64,000 nucleotides of DNA. Source: Anaeromyxobacter sp. (GTDB lineage Bacteria; Myxococcota; Myxococcia; Myxococcales; Anaeromyxobacteraceae). The notes beneath the pieces were generated by a model. That model worked only from the letters and a program-made list of their open reading frames with translations. It did not search any database and was not told the DNA's origin. The stretch lies in NCBI GenBank assembly GCA_016718565.1, contig JADKCZ010000001.1:1178001-1242000 (forward strand). The letters run 5' to 3'. The position numbers and the translations under genes were made by a program. Within the stretch, counting starts at the first letter, position 1. Each line of letters begins with the position of its first letter. Shown in pieces: positions 26,422 to 35,435 of the stretch.

Positions 26422-27225
26422 GTGCGGGAGGCGGCGGAGCTGCTGGCGGGGTGCGCCGCGGCGGCGCAGGCGGGCGCGGCGGTGCTGCGGGCCCGATGGG
26501 GCCAGGCCCGCACCATCGACAAGAAGGGGACCATCGACCTCGTCACCGACGCCGACCGGGCCAGCGAGGCGGCGGTGCTGGCGCTGCTGGCCGAGCGCTT
26601 CCCGGGGGCGGCGGTGCTGGCCGAGGAGTCGGGCGCCTCGGGCGGCGCCAGCGGCGGGCTGCGCTTCGTGGTCGACCCGCTCGACGGCACCACCAACTAC
26701 GCCCACGGCCTGCCGCACTTCGCCGTCACGGTGGCGGCCAGCGACGCCCACGGGGTGGTGGCCGGGGCCACCTGCGACCCCCTGCGCGGCGAGCTCTTCC
26801 TGGCCTCGCGCGGCGGCGGCGCCACCCTGGGCGGCGTGCCGCTGCGCTGCTCCGGCTGCGCCGAGGTGGGCGAGGCGCTGCTGGTGACCGGCTTCCCGTA
26901 CGACGTGTTCCAGCGGCACGAGGTGCTGCTGCGGGTCTTCGGCGCCGCGGTGACCCGGGCGCGCGGGGTGCGGCGCCTCGGGTCGGCGGCGCTCGACCTG
27001 GCCTACGTGGCGGCCGGCCGCTTCGACGGCTTCTGGGAGGCCCGGCTCAAGCCCTGGGACCTGGCGGCCGGCCTCCTGCTGGCGCGGGAGGCCGGGGCGG
27101 TGGTGACCGACCTCGAGGGCGGCGACCGGGTGCTGGAGAGCGGCGGGGTGGTGGCGGCGTCGCCAGCGCTGCAGCCCAGGCTGCTGGCGCTCATCCACCA
27201 GGCCTCGCGGGGTGAGCCCATGTGA
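26422..27225 (+). CDS. inositol monophosphatase family protein
   Basis: This 267-residue metal-dependent sugar phosphatase starts at GTG 26422. It has VTDADRASEAAVLALLAE, the metal-site EESG (residue about 73), the signature VDPLDGTTNYAHGLPHFAV at about 89-107, and WDLAAGLLLAREAGAVVTDLEGG near the end. It belongs to the SuhB/CysQ superfamily; the substrate could be inositol phosphate or 3'-phosphoadenosine 5'-phosphate. A histidine-kinase gene begins about 50 bases downstream on the same strand. Confidence 0.92.
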   Translation: MREAAELLAGCAAAAQAGAAVLRARWGQARTIDKKGTIDLVTDADRASEAAVLALLAERFPGAAVLAEESGASGGASGGLRFVVDPLDGTTNYAHGLPHFAVTVAASDAHGVVAGATCDPLRGELFLASRGGGATLGGVPLRCSGCAEVGEALLVTGFPYDVFQRHEVLLRVFGAAVTRARGVRRLGSAALDLAYVAAGRFDGFWEARLKPWDLAAGLLLAREAGAVVTDLEGGDRVLESGGVVAASPALQPRLLALIHQASRGEPM

Positions 27226-27276
27226 CCCCCGCCGGGCCTTTGGCTATGCTGCCGACGCACCGTCCGACCCCAGGCC

Positions 27277-28785
27277 ATGACCCTCGCGTCGTCCCTCTCC
27301 GCCACCGCCGCCGCCCTCGAGATCCTGGTGGCCATGCTCTGCCTGGGCTTCGGCCGGGCGCCCGGCTGGGGTCACCTGCGCCTGTTCGGCCTGGTGGCCC
27401 TCACCGCGGCGGCCTACAGCCTGGCCAGCGTGCCGCAGACCCTGAGCGCCGCGCCCTCGGTGATCGTCCCGGCCAGCCGGCTCGCCATCTCGGCGGGCGC
27501 CCTGCACGCGCTGGCCTGGCTCCACTACAGCGCGGGTCACGGGGCGCCGCCGCGCCGCGGCGGCTGGCTTCACCGGCTCCTGGGCGTCGGCCTGGCCGGG
27601 GTGGCGCTGCTGGGCCCCTGGCCGGGAGCGCTGGCCCGCGCCACCGTCCACGCCCACGACGTCCCGGCGCTCGGGCTGCGCTACCACACCGCGGACGTCA
27701 CGCCCCTGGGCGGGGCCGCCCTGCTGCTGGCGCTGCTGGCCATGGTGGTGCCGGCCGGGCGCTACCTGCGCGGCGCCCTGGCCGGCGTGCCCGGCTCCTG
27801 GCCCCACCTGGCGGGCTTCGCCGTGCTGCTGGGCACGGCGGTGGTGGAGGTGCTCACGGCGGGGCAGCTGCTGGCGGCGCCGTACCTGCTCGACGTCGGC
27901 TTCCTGGTGGCCACGCTGACCATCGGCGCCGAGCTGGTGGGGCGCGCCACCGGCGACGCGCAGCGGCTCACCGCGCTGTCGGCGCGGCTGGAGCGGACGG
28001 TGGAGGAGCGCACCGCGCAGCTGGCCCTGGCCCACCAGGCGCTGGCGCAGCAGGACCGGCTGGCGGCGCTGGGCCGGCTGGCCGGTGGCGTGGCCCACCA
28101 GATCAACAGCCCGCTCTCCGCCATCACCGCCAACTCCGGCTTCCTGCACGCCGAGCTGGGCGCGGCCCAGGCGCCCCCGGCCACCGCGGACCTGCGCGAG
28201 GCGGCCGTCGAGATCGGCCAGGCGGCCCAGCGCATCCGCGAGGTGGTGCTGGACCTGGCGCTCTTCTCGCGCGGGCCGGATCGGGTGGGGGCCACCAGCG
28301 TCGAGCTGCGCCCCGTCATCGACTCGGCGGTGCGGCTGCTGCGCCACGAGCTGGGGCAGGCCGAGGTGGTGGCCGTGGAGGACGGCGGGGCGGGGGCGGT
28401 GGAGGCCGACCCGGCGCGCCTGGTCCAGGTGCTGTTCAACCTGCTGACCAACGCGGCCCAGGCCCTGCCGGCCGGGGGCCGCACCCCGGGCGCGGTGGTG
28501 GTGCGGACCCGCCGGGACGGCGAGCGGGTGCTCCTCGAGGTGGAGGACCACGGCCCCGGCATCCCGCGGGAGCACCTGGGGCGGGTGCTGGAGCCGTACT
28601 TCACCACCAACCAGGCGGACGGGGCCAGCGGCCTCGGCCTCTCCGTCAGCCACGGCCTGGTGCGCGCCATGGGCGGGCAGTTCACCCTGGAGAGCGAGCC
28701 GGGGCGCGGCACCCGGGCGCGGATCTGGCTGCCGGCCGGCCAGGCGCTCAGCGCGCCACGTCGAAGCGATCCAGCCGGAGCGTGA
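27277..28785 (+). CDS. membrane-bound histidine kinase
   Basis: This 502-residue kinase has an N-terminal half of about seven hydrophobic segments (residues about 8-225). A coiled coil of about 225-265 (LSARLERTVEERTAQLALAH) is followed by the H-box GGVAHQINSPLSAITANSGF, with His at about 274. The ATPase region has the N-box VLFNLLTNAAQALPAGG, G1 DHGPGIPREHLGRVLEPYFT and G2 SGLGLSVSHGLV. No response regulator is adjacent; the nearest REC domain is at 33724. The gene runs convergently into the EF-G paralogue, with which it overlaps by 38 bases. Confidence 0.92.
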   Translation: MTLASSLSATAAALEILVAMLCLGFGRAPGWGHLRLFGLVALTAAAYSLASVPQTLSAAPSVIVPASRLAISAGALHALAWLHYSAGHGAPPRRGGWLHRLLGVGLAGVALLGPWPGALARATVHAHDVPALGLRYHTADVTPLGGAALLLALLAMVVPAGRYLRGALAGVPGSWPHLAGFAVLLGTAVVEVLTAGQLLAAPYLLDVGFLVATLTIGAELVGRATGDAQRLTALSARLERTVEERTAQLALAHQALAQQDRLAALGRLAGGVAHQINSPLSAITANSGFLHAELGAAQAPPATADLREAAVEIGQAAQRIREVVLDLALFSRGPDRVGATSVELRPVIDSAVRLLRHELGQAEVVAVEDGGAGAVEADPARLVQVLFNLLTNAAQALPAGGRTPGAVVVRTRRDGERVLLEVEDHGPGIPREHLGRVLEPYFTTNQADGASGLGLSVSHGLVRAMGGQFTLESEPGRGTRARIWLPAGQALSAPRRSDPAGA

Positions 28786-30820
28786 AGGTGGCGCGCCCCT
28801 GGGTGAGCGAGCGCAGGTCGGTGGCGTAGCCGAAGAGCCGGCGCAGCGGGGCCTCGCCGGACACCAGCCGCACCGCGGCGCCGCGCTCCGCCACGTCGAG
28901 GATGGTGCCGCCCCGCCGGTCCAGGCTGGCGATGACGTCGCCCAGGTGCTCGGCCGGCGCCACCACCTCGACCCGCGCCACCGGCTCCAGCAGCACCGGG
29001 CCGGCCCGCTCGGCCGCCTGGCGCACCGCCGCCGCCGCCGCCACCTTGTAGGCGAACGGGCGGGAGGCGCCCTCGCGCCAGGACGCGCCGGTCACCTCCA
29101 CCCGCACGTCCTGCAGCGGGTGGCCCTGCAGGACCCCGCTCTCCGCGCCCTCGCGCGCGCCGGCCAGCAGCAGCTCGAGCGCCTCGCCGCGCAGGAAGGG
29201 CAGGGCCGCCGCGGCCGGGGCCAGCTCCACCACCAGGCCCGCCCCGCGCCCGAGCGGCGTCAGCCGCACCGCCACCTGGCCGAAGACCGGGGCGCCGTCG
29301 AGGAGCCGCTCGAAGGTGGCCTCGCCCAGGCCGGCGGCCGACACCGTCTCGCGCAGCACCACCTGGGGCGCCCCGGTGCGCACCGCCAGGCCGAACTCGC
29401 GGCGCAGCCGCTCGGCCACCACCTCCAGGTGCAGCTCACCCATGCCCGAGACCAGGAGCTGGCCGGTCTCGCGGTCCTCGCCGAAGGTGATGGAGGGGTC
29501 CTCGTCGGCCAGCCGCGCCAGCGCCTCCAGCAGCGGGTCGCGGTCGGCCTGGGCGGCCGGCTCGATGGCCTGCGAGACCACCGGGGTGCAGGCCCCCAGC
29601 CGCTCCAGCAGCACCGGGTGGTCGCGGTGGCACAGGGTGTCGCCGGTGCGGGTCTCCTTGAGCCCCATGACCGCCACCAGCTGCCCGGCCGCGGCCTGGG
29701 CCAGGCGGGTCTTCTGGGCGGCGTGCATGAGGAGCAGGCGGGAGACCCGCTCGGCCCGGCCCAGGCTGGCGTTCCAGACCTCGTCCCCCTCGGCCAGCCG
29801 CCCGGCGTAGATCCGCAGGAAGACGAAGCGGCGCCGCTCGTCGAGCAGGGAGACCTTGAAGGCCAGCGCCAGCAGCGGCCCGGCCTCGTCGGCGGGGCGC
29901 GGCGGCACCGGCTGGCCGGCCGGGGTGTGCCCCTCCGGCGGGGCCACGTCGAGCGGCGAGGGCAGCCAGTCGCAGATGGCGTCGAGCAGCTGCGGCAGCC
30001 CCTGGTTGTGCAGCGCCGAGCCGCACAGCAGGGGCACGAACCGCCCCGCCACGGTGGCGCGCCGGATGGCCTGGCGCAGCCCCGCCTCGTCGAGGTCGCG
30101 GTCGGAGAGCAGCGCCTCGGCGGCCTGGTCGTCGTGGTCGGCCAGCAGCTCCAGCAGGGTCCGCCGGTCCGCCTCTCCCTGCGGCGACAGGCCGGGCGCG
30201 GCGGTGAAGGCGCGCGGGTCGTCGCGGTCGAGGAAGCGCACGGTGGTGCGCGCCACCAGGTCCTCGAAGCCGGCGAAGGCCGCCTCCGCGCCCAGGGGGC
30301 GCTGCACGGCCGCGAAGGCGTGGTCCGGGAAGCGGCGGCGCAGCGAGGCCAGGGTGGCCGGGAGGTCGGCGCCCACCCGGTCCATCTTGTTGGCGAAGGC
30401 CAGGCGCGGCACCCGCCAGCGGTCGGCCTGGCGCCACACCGCCTCCGACTGCGGCTCGACCCCGTGGGCCGCGTCGAAGACCGCCACCGCCCCGTCGAGC
30501 ACCCGCAGGGACCGCTCCACCTCCACGGTGAAGTCCACGTGGCCGGGGGTGTCCACCAGGTGCAGGTCGTGGCCGCGCCAGGCCAGGCTGGTCACGGCGG
30601 CGGTGATGGTGATGCCCCGCTCGCGCTCCAGCTCCATCCAGTCCATGACGGCCTGGCCCTCGTGCACCTCGCCCATCTTGTGGGTCCGGCCGGCCACGAA
30701 GAGCAGCCGCTCGGTGACGGTGGTCTTGCCGGCGTCGATGTGGGCCATGATCCCGAGGTTGCGGATGGCCCGCATGCGCTTCGTCGCGGCCCTCGATGGC
30801 CCCGCCTCGTCCCCTCCCAT
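28748..30820 (-). CDS. elongation factor G paralogue
   Basis: This 690-residue translational GTPase has G1 AHIDAGKTTVTERLL, switch region ELERERGITITAA, G3 DTPGHVDF and G4 NKMD, then domains II to V through YATDLRSLTQGRATFTLRLD, the canonical EF-G end. The ATG at 30820 has GGAGG upstream; the 17-residue extension upstream is low-complexity. The gene stands alone rather than in a str operon (no rpsL, rpsG or tuf nearby), so this is probably a second EF-G. Such paralogues may work in ribosome recycling or translocation. It overlaps the histidine-kinase gene convergently by 38 bases. Confidence 0.93.
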   Translation of the reverse strand: MGGDEAGPSRAATKRMRAIRNLGIMAHIDAGKTTVTERLLFVAGRTHKMGEVHEGQAVMDWMELERERGITITAAVTSLAWRGHDLHLVDTPGHVDFTVEVERSLRVLDGAVAVFDAAHGVEPQSEAVWRQADRWRVPRLAFANKMDRVGADLPATLASLRRRFPDHAFAAVQRPLGAEAAFAGFEDLVARTTVRFLDRDDPRAFTAAPGLSPQGEADRRTLLELLADHDDQAAEALLSDRDLDEAGLRQAIRRATVAGRFVPLLCGSALHNQGLPQLLDAICDWLPSPLDVAPPEGHTPAGQPVPPRPADEAGPLLALAFKVSLLDERRRFVFLRIYAGRLAEGDEVWNASLGRAERVSRLLLMHAAQKTRLAQAAAGQLVAVMGLKETRTGDTLCHRDHPVLLERLGACTPVVSQAIEPAAQADRDPLLEALARLADEDPSITFGEDRETGQLLVSGMGELHLEVVAERLRREFGLAVRTGAPQVVLRETVSAAGLGEATFERLLDGAPVFGQVAVRLTPLGRGAGLVVELAPAAAALPFLRGEALELLLAGAREGAESGVLQGHPLQDVRVEVTGASWREGASRPFAYKVAAAAAVRQAAERAGPVLLEPVARVEVVAPAEHLGDVIASLDRRGGTILDVAERGAAVRLVSGEAPLRRLFGYATDLRSLTQGRATFTLRLDRFDVAR

Positions 30821-30895
30821 GGCGCTCCTCCCGAGGCGCAGCATAGCCCCGAGCGGCGCCGAGCCGGCCACGGGAGCGGCGGGGCGGCCGGTCGC

Positions 30896-31735
30896 TCAGG
30901 GGGCGGGGGCCGGCCGGGGCGGGTCGCCGAGGTCGAGGCGCAGCACCGACTCCGGGTCCACCCACAGCCCGTCCACCTTGACGCCCCAGTGGAGGTGCGG
31001 CCCGGTGGAGCGGCCGGTGGAGCCCACCTGGCCGATGCGCTGGCCCCGCGCCACCCGCGCGCCGGGGCCCACCTCCACCGCCGCCTGGTGCAGGTAGGAG
31101 GAGTAGACCCCCGCGCCGTGCCACAGGACGGTGGTCCAGCCGGAGTGGTAGCAGCGGCGCGCCAGCACCACCACGCCGTCGGCGGCGGCCAGCACCGGGT
31201 CGCCGCGGGCGCCGTCGAGGTCCAGCCCGTAGTGCACGCTGGCGGCGGTGCCGTTGAAGACCCGCTGGTCGCCGTAGCGGCCGGTGACCTCGGCCACGCG
31301 CGGGCGCCCGAAGGCCGCCCCGAAGAGCGGCGGCTCGAAGGGCTGCCGGTAGGCCTCGGCCAGCGCGGCCGCGTCGGCGGCGATCTGGGCGGCGGCCGAG
31401 GCGGGCGGGGAGAGGAAGCGCGGCGCCACCGAGAGCCGGGTGGCGCGGAAGGCGGCCGCGTCGATCTCGAGCGCCACCGGCACCGGCGCGCCGCCGCTGG
31501 AGAGGGAGAGCGCGGCCGGCCCCGGGGCGGCCTCGGTGGGCAGCGGCGCCAGGGCCCGCCAGCGGCCCTCCCCGGCCGGGAAGAAGCGGAGCGGGCGGCC
31601 CAGCAGGGCGCCCTCCGGCGCGGCCTCGGCGCCGGCCACGGTGACCAGCACCGCGTCGCCCGGGCGGGCCCGGGGCGGGGAGACCTCGGCGGTGGCGGCC
31701 GGCAGCAGGGCGGCCAGGATCAGCGGGGCGAGCAT
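30896..31735 (-). CDS. M23-family peptidoglycan peptidase
   Basis: This 279-residue exported endopeptidase has a signal peptide (LAPLILAALLPAATA). A beta-rich N-domain (about 20-130) precedes a lysostaphin-type domain: VHYGLDLDGARGDPVLAAADG (the H-x3-D zinc ligands), LARRCYHSGWTTVLWHG, YSSYLHQ, and the final GPHLHWGVKVDGLWVDPE with the HxH motif. It cleaves peptide cross-links or stems in the cell wall, or acts as a regulatory subunit. It stands alone, with the EF-G paralogue 75 bases downstream. Confidence 0.92.
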   Translation of the reverse strand: MLAPLILAALLPAATAEVSPPRARPGDAVLVTVAGAEAAPEGALLGRPLRFFPAGEGRWRALAPLPTEAAPGPAALSLSSGGAPVPVALEIDAAAFRATRLSVAPRFLSPPASAAAQIAADAAALAEAYRQPFEPPLFGAAFGRPRVAEVTGRYGDQRVFNGTAASVHYGLDLDGARGDPVLAAADGVVVLARRCYHSGWTTVLWHGAGVYSSYLHQAAVEVGPGARVARGQRIGQVGSTGRSTGPHLHWGVKVDGLWVDPESVLRLDLGDPPRPAPAP

Positions 31736-31869
31736 GGGCCGGGATCCTGCCGCGGATCCGGCGGCGGGGGAACCCCGGCTGGCCGGGGGCCGCGCGGGAG
31801 GGCACGGCGCGCCGGCGCGGCGGGCGCTTCAGGGGGTGCGGCGACGCGAGGGGATCTCCTGGCGGCCCC

Positions 31870-32898
31870 TCAGGCCCCGCCCGGCCGGCGCAGCGGGCAG
31901 GCGGCGCAGACCGGGTGCTCCTCGTGACGCTCGGTGAAGGTCCGGAAGGCCCTGGAGGTCCAGAGCTCCCGCAGCGGCGAGGCGGCGGCGCTGCCGAAGT
32001 CGCCCAGCTCGCCCCGCCAGGCGGCCGGGTGGGGGCAGGGGGCCAGCCGCCCGTCGGGCAGCAGCCAGGCCTCGCGCCCCAGGAACGGGCAGGGGCCGAG
32101 CGGCGCCGGCGCGGCCGGGTCGAGCGCCAGCTCCCCGCAGCCGGCCAGCTCGAGCGGCCCGGCGGGGCGGCGCACCTCGGCGGCGGCGGCCCGGGCGGCG
32201 GCGGCGGCCCGGTTCCAGCGGGCCAGGCCGGCGGCGCTGCGGGTCAGCGCCCGCGCCAGCAGGTGCGGCGCCCGCGGCTGCAGCTGGTTCACCTTGACCC
32301 GGTCCACGCCCAGGGCGCCGGCCAGCCGCACCAGGTCGGGCAGCTCGTCCACGTTCCCGGCCTGGGCCGTCACCTGGAAGGAGAGCCGGCCCCGCACCCC
32401 GGTGCGCGCCGCCGCCTCGTCGCGGGCGGCCGCCACCTGGCGCACCCCCTCGATCGCCGCGGCGAAGTCGAGCCCCGCCATGATGGCCTCGGCGGTGGCG
32501 GCGGTGGCCCCGTTCCAGGAGACCTTGACGTCGCTGGCCAGCGGGTAGAGGCGCGCCCCCCAGGCGGCCGCGCCGCGCCCTGGCCAGGTCCCGCTGGTGG
32601 TGAGGTTGAGCCGCAGCCTGGTCGCCGCCAGCGCGTCGAGCAGGGCGTCGAACCCGGCCCACAGCAGGGGCTCGCCCATGGTGGAGGGGATGACCTCGCG
32701 GAGCGCCCCGCCCCGCAGCTGGGCCAGGGCCGAGAGCGCCAGGGCCGGGTCCATGCGGCGGGGCGGGCCGGCGCGGGGCCCCGCCGCGGCGCGCGCCTGG
32801 CCGCACTCGCACATGTCGCAGGCCAGCGTGCAGTCGTCCGGGTCGGTGACCAGGGTGAGGCGCCAGGGGCCGGCGGGGTGGGGGAGGCGCGTTGACAA
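31870..32898 (-). CDS. radical SAM protein with SPASM-like C-terminus
   Basis: This protein of about 342 residues has an early CTLACDMCEC motif that supplies the C-x3-C-x2-C iron-sulfur site. Further elements are PSTMGEPLLWAGFDALL, LRLNLTTSGTW, a strand with SDVKVSWNGATAATAEAIM and VKVNQLQPR. The C-terminal part has cysteines PLGPCPFLGREAWLLPDGRLAPCPHP and HPVCAACPLR, typical of an auxiliary-cluster (SPASM-like) domain. The start is uncertain: TTG 32898 keeps clear of the XRE gene, while ATG 32931 would overlap its start codon. The substrate is unknown. It is divergent from the XRE-cupin regulator. Confidence 0.8.
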   Translation of the reverse strand: MSTRLPHPAGPWRLTLVTDPDDCTLACDMCECGQARAAAGPRAGPPRRMDPALALSALAQLRGGALREVIPSTMGEPLLWAGFDALLDALAATRLRLNLTTSGTWPGRGAAAWGARLYPLASDVKVSWNGATAATAEAIMAGLDFAAAIEGVRQVAAARDEAAARTGVRGRLSFQVTAQAGNVDELPDLVRLAGALGVDRVKVNQLQPRAPHLLARALTRSAAGLARWNRAAAAARAAAAEVRRPAGPLELAGCGELALDPAAPAPLGPCPFLGREAWLLPDGRLAPCPHPAAWRGELGDFGSAAASPLRELWTSRAFRTFTERHEEHPVCAACPLRRPGGA

Positions 32899-32902
32899 GT
32901 GA

Positions 32903-32916
32903 TCCGTTGTAACGGA
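32903..32916. promoter_or_regulatory. dyad operator upstream of XRE-cupin regulator
   Basis: TCCGTTGTAACGGA has perfect six-base arms around a two-base centre. It lies 14 bases before the regulator's ATG and just downstream of a TTGACA hexamer (32892-32897). The position suits autorepression and regulation of the divergent radical SAM gene. A -10 element is not clear. Confidence 0.6.
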
Positions 32917-32929
32917 AAAGTCTCCACCC

Positions 32930-33595
32930 ATGAAGAGCACACGCGAGGGGACCGTCAAGAGAGGGCGCGGGCGGACGGCCGCGCCCGAGTCCAAGGCGGC
33001 CGGTGAGCCGCGCGAGGTGGCGGCGGCGGCGTCCGACCTGACGCCGGTGGTGGGCTCGAACCTGCGGCGGCTGCGCGGGCAGCGCGGCCTCTCGCTGGAG
33101 AAGCTGGCCCGCCTCTCCGGCGTGTCGCGCGCCATGCTGGGGCAGATCGAGCTGGGCCAGAGCGCCCCCACCATCAACGTGCTCTGGAAGATCGCCAGCG
33201 CCCTGGGCGTGCCCTTCTCCGGCCTCATCAGCGCCCGGCAGGAGGGGAGCGTGCACGTGCTGCGGGCCGGGCAGGCCAAGCTGCTCACCAGCCACGACGG
33301 CGCCTTCAGCTCGCGCGCCCTCTTCCCCTTCGACTCCCCGCGGCGGGTCGAGTTCTACCAGCTGACCCTGAGGCCGGGCGCCGCCGAGAAGGCCGACGCC
33401 CACAACCCCGGCACGGTGGAGAACCTGGTGGTGGCGCAGGGGTCGGTGGAGATCGAGGCCGACGGCCGGCGCGAGCAGCTCGACGCCGGCGACGCCATCG
33501 TCTTCGAGGCCGACGTGCCGCACGTCTACCGCAACCGGTCGGGCGGCGAGGCGGTGATGTTCCTGGTCATGACCTACGCCGACACGGTGGGGTAG
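32930..33595 (+). CDS. XRE-family regulator with C-terminal cupin domain
   Basis: This 221-residue DNA-binding protein has a basic, disordered N-terminus (1-40). An XRE helix-turn-helix follows at about 41-96 (NLRRLRGQRGLSLEKLARLS, then MLGQIELGQSAPTINVLWKIA), and a cupin-2 domain at about 140-215 (VEFYQLTLRPGAAEKADAH, then DAGDAIVFEADVPHVYRN). The cupin may bind a small ligand or metal. It is divergent from the radical SAM gene, and a perfect dyad lies between them. It is a likely local regulator of that gene. Confidence 0.9.
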   Translation: MKSTREGTVKRGRGRTAAPESKAAGEPREVAAAASDLTPVVGSNLRRLRGQRGLSLEKLARLSGVSRAMLGQIELGQSAPTINVLWKIASALGVPFSGLISARQEGSVHVLRAGQAKLLTSHDGAFSSRALFPFDSPRRVEFYQLTLRPGAAEKADAHNPGTVENLVVAQGSVEIEADGRREQLDAGDAIVFEADVPHVYRNRSGGEAVMFLVMTYADTVG

Positions 33596-33723
33596 GGCGT
33601 CCCGCCGCAGCCCCCGAAGGGCCCCCTTCGTCGCGGCTCCTCCGACACGGACCGTCCGCTGACGGCGCCGCGGTAAGCTCCCGGCTCCGGCCCGCAGGTG
33701 GGGGGCCGGCGAGAGGCCGCACG

Positions 33724-35160
33724 GTGTCCACTCCGACGGGCGTACTGCTGGTGCAGCGGGGCGTGGCCACCCAGGCCATGGTCGATCAGGCCTGGCGCGA
33801 GGGGAAGGCGCACGGGGAGCGGCTCTGCTCGCGCCTCCTGGCCATGGGGGTGGACCAGGGCCACCTGGCCGAGGTCCTGTCTGAGAAGCAGGGCGTGCCG
33901 GGCGTGGACCTCTCCCGCTGCGTCATCGACCTCTCGCTGCTCGACCTGGTGCCCCGGCTGGTGGCCGACCACGACCTGATCCTGCCGCTCTCCGACGAGG
34001 GCGGCCGGCTCCACCTGGCCATGTCCACGCCGCACGACGAGCGGGTGCTCTCGGAGGTCCGGTTCGTCACGGGGCGGGAGGTCTCGGCCTACGTCTGCGT
34101 GCAGTCGGCCGCCCGCCAGGCCATCACCCAGGCCTACGACGCCCGCGAGCGGGGCGAGGCGACCTGGCGCGGGCCGCTGGCCGACCCTGGGCCGCCGCCG
34201 GTGCTGGCCGCGGTGCTCCCGCCCGGCGCCGCCGCCGAGCCGCCCGAGGTGGAGGTGCTCATCGCGGAGGACGTGCTGCCCGAGCTGGCCGACGACGACC
34301 TGGTGGCCGTCGAGAGCGGTGCGCCCATCCTGCCCGGCGAGGACGAGCCCATGGGCCGCCCCGGCGCCGGCGAGGAGGTGGTGCTGGCGGTGCGGGCCGC
34401 TGGCCGCCGCACCGTGCTGGTGGTGGACGACGAGGCGGAGATCCGGCTGCTGGTGCAGAGGGCCCTGGAGAAGCACGGCTTCGCGGTGGAGGTGGCGGTC
34501 GACGGCGCCGAGGCGCTGGCCAAGTGCGAGGCGCTGGTGCCCGACCTGGTGCTGCTCGACGCCATGCTGCCCAAGGTGCACGGCTTCGAGGCCTGCCGCC
34601 GCATCAAGTCCTCACCGCGCACCCGCCACGTGCCGGTCATCATGATGACCGCCGTCTACCGCGGCTGGCGCTTCGCCCAGGACGCCCGCGAGGCCTACGG
34701 GGCGGAGGACTACATCGAGAAGCCCTTCCGCTTCGACGACGTGCTCAGGCGCATCGAGGCGGTGCTGGAGTCCACCGCCTCCCGCCCCACCACCGGCGCC
34801 GCCCTGGCCGCGCCGCACATCGCCCGCGGCAAGGAGCTCTTGCTGGCCAACCGGCTGCCCGAGGCGCAGGCGTCCTTCGAGGCCGCCATCGGGGCCGACC
34901 CCTGGTCGGCCGAGGCCCACGCCCAGCTGGCCCGCACCCTGCGGGCGCGCGGCGACGCCTTCGCCGCCATGACGGCCTTCGAGCGCGCCGCCGAGCTCCG
35001 GCCGGGCTACCTGCCGGCCCTGCGCGCGCTGGCCGGGCTGTACGAGGAGAAGGGCTTCCGCCGCAAGGCCGCCGAGACGCTGGAGCGGGCCCTGCTGGCC
35101 GCCGGCGACGAGCCGGTGCGCGAGGCCATCAAGCAGGACCTGCTGGCGCTGATCGGCTGA
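33724..35160 (+). CDS. MshEN-like domain, receiver and TPR fusion
   Basis: This 478-residue protein starts at GTG 33724. Residues 1-150 look like the type II secretion/pilus ATPase N-domain (VLLVQRGVATQAMVDQAW, then LSRCVIDLSLLDLVPRLVADH, PLSDEGGRLHLAMSTPHD), related to c-di-GMP-binding MshEN. An acidic linker follows (150-220). The REC domain (about 225-345) has VLVVDDEAEIRLLVQ, the phospho-acceptor VLLDAMLPKVHGFEA and YIEKPFRFDD. Tetratricopeptide-like repeats fill about 350-475. It has no DNA-binding output, so it may be an adaptor that links phosphorylation to protein binding. Confidence 0.82.
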   Translation: MSTPTGVLLVQRGVATQAMVDQAWREGKAHGERLCSRLLAMGVDQGHLAEVLSEKQGVPGVDLSRCVIDLSLLDLVPRLVADHDLILPLSDEGGRLHLAMSTPHDERVLSEVRFVTGREVSAYVCVQSAARQAITQAYDARERGEATWRGPLADPGPPPVLAAVLPPGAAAEPPEVEVLIAEDVLPELADDDLVAVESGAPILPGEDEPMGRPGAGEEVVLAVRAAGRRTVLVVDDEAEIRLLVQRALEKHGFAVEVAVDGAEALAKCEALVPDLVLLDAMLPKVHGFEACRRIKSSPRTRHVPVIMMTAVYRGWRFAQDAREAYGAEDYIEKPFRFDDVLRRIEAVLESTASRPTTGAALAAPHIARGKELLLANRLPEAQASFEAAIGADPWSAEAHAQLARTLRARGDAFAAMTAFERAAELRPGYLPALRALAGLYEEKGFRRKAAETLERALLAAGDEPVREAIKQDLLALIG

Positions 35161-35256
35161 GGCCGGGGCGGGCGGAGTCCTCCCCGGCCCGACCACGTCC
35201 GCCCCTGGGCCCAGGCGCGCTGGCCGCGCCGAGGGCGTGGGCGCCATGCCCGTGAT

Positions 35257-35273
35257 CCGGGCACCGGCTTGCC
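35257..35273 (+). promoter_or_regulatory. possible sigma-54 promoter of the first amt gene
   Basis: A GG at 35259-35260 and a GC at 35271-35272 lie ten bases apart, with TTGC as the -12 element, but the -24 element is only partly conserved. It is about 165 bases upstream of the ATG. The rest of 35161-35435 holds no recognisable gene. Confidence 0.2.
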
Positions 35274-35435
35274 CGGGCGCTGCCCATGGATCGGGCCCGT
35301 TCGTGCGAAATGCGGCGTCCCAGCGCCTTCCGGTGGCGGCACGGCGGCTGCACTACCGGCCTGGCGAACGACACGCTCGACGCCCGGCAGGTCCGGGCGA
35401 CCTTCACGACACCTCTTGGTCCCCAGGGAGAGAAG

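Noticed and set aside
28748..28785. Convergent overlap of histidine kinase and EF-G paralogue as a misannotation
   Set aside because: Both C-termini carry family-typical sequence right to the overlap, so a 38-base overlap is accepted.
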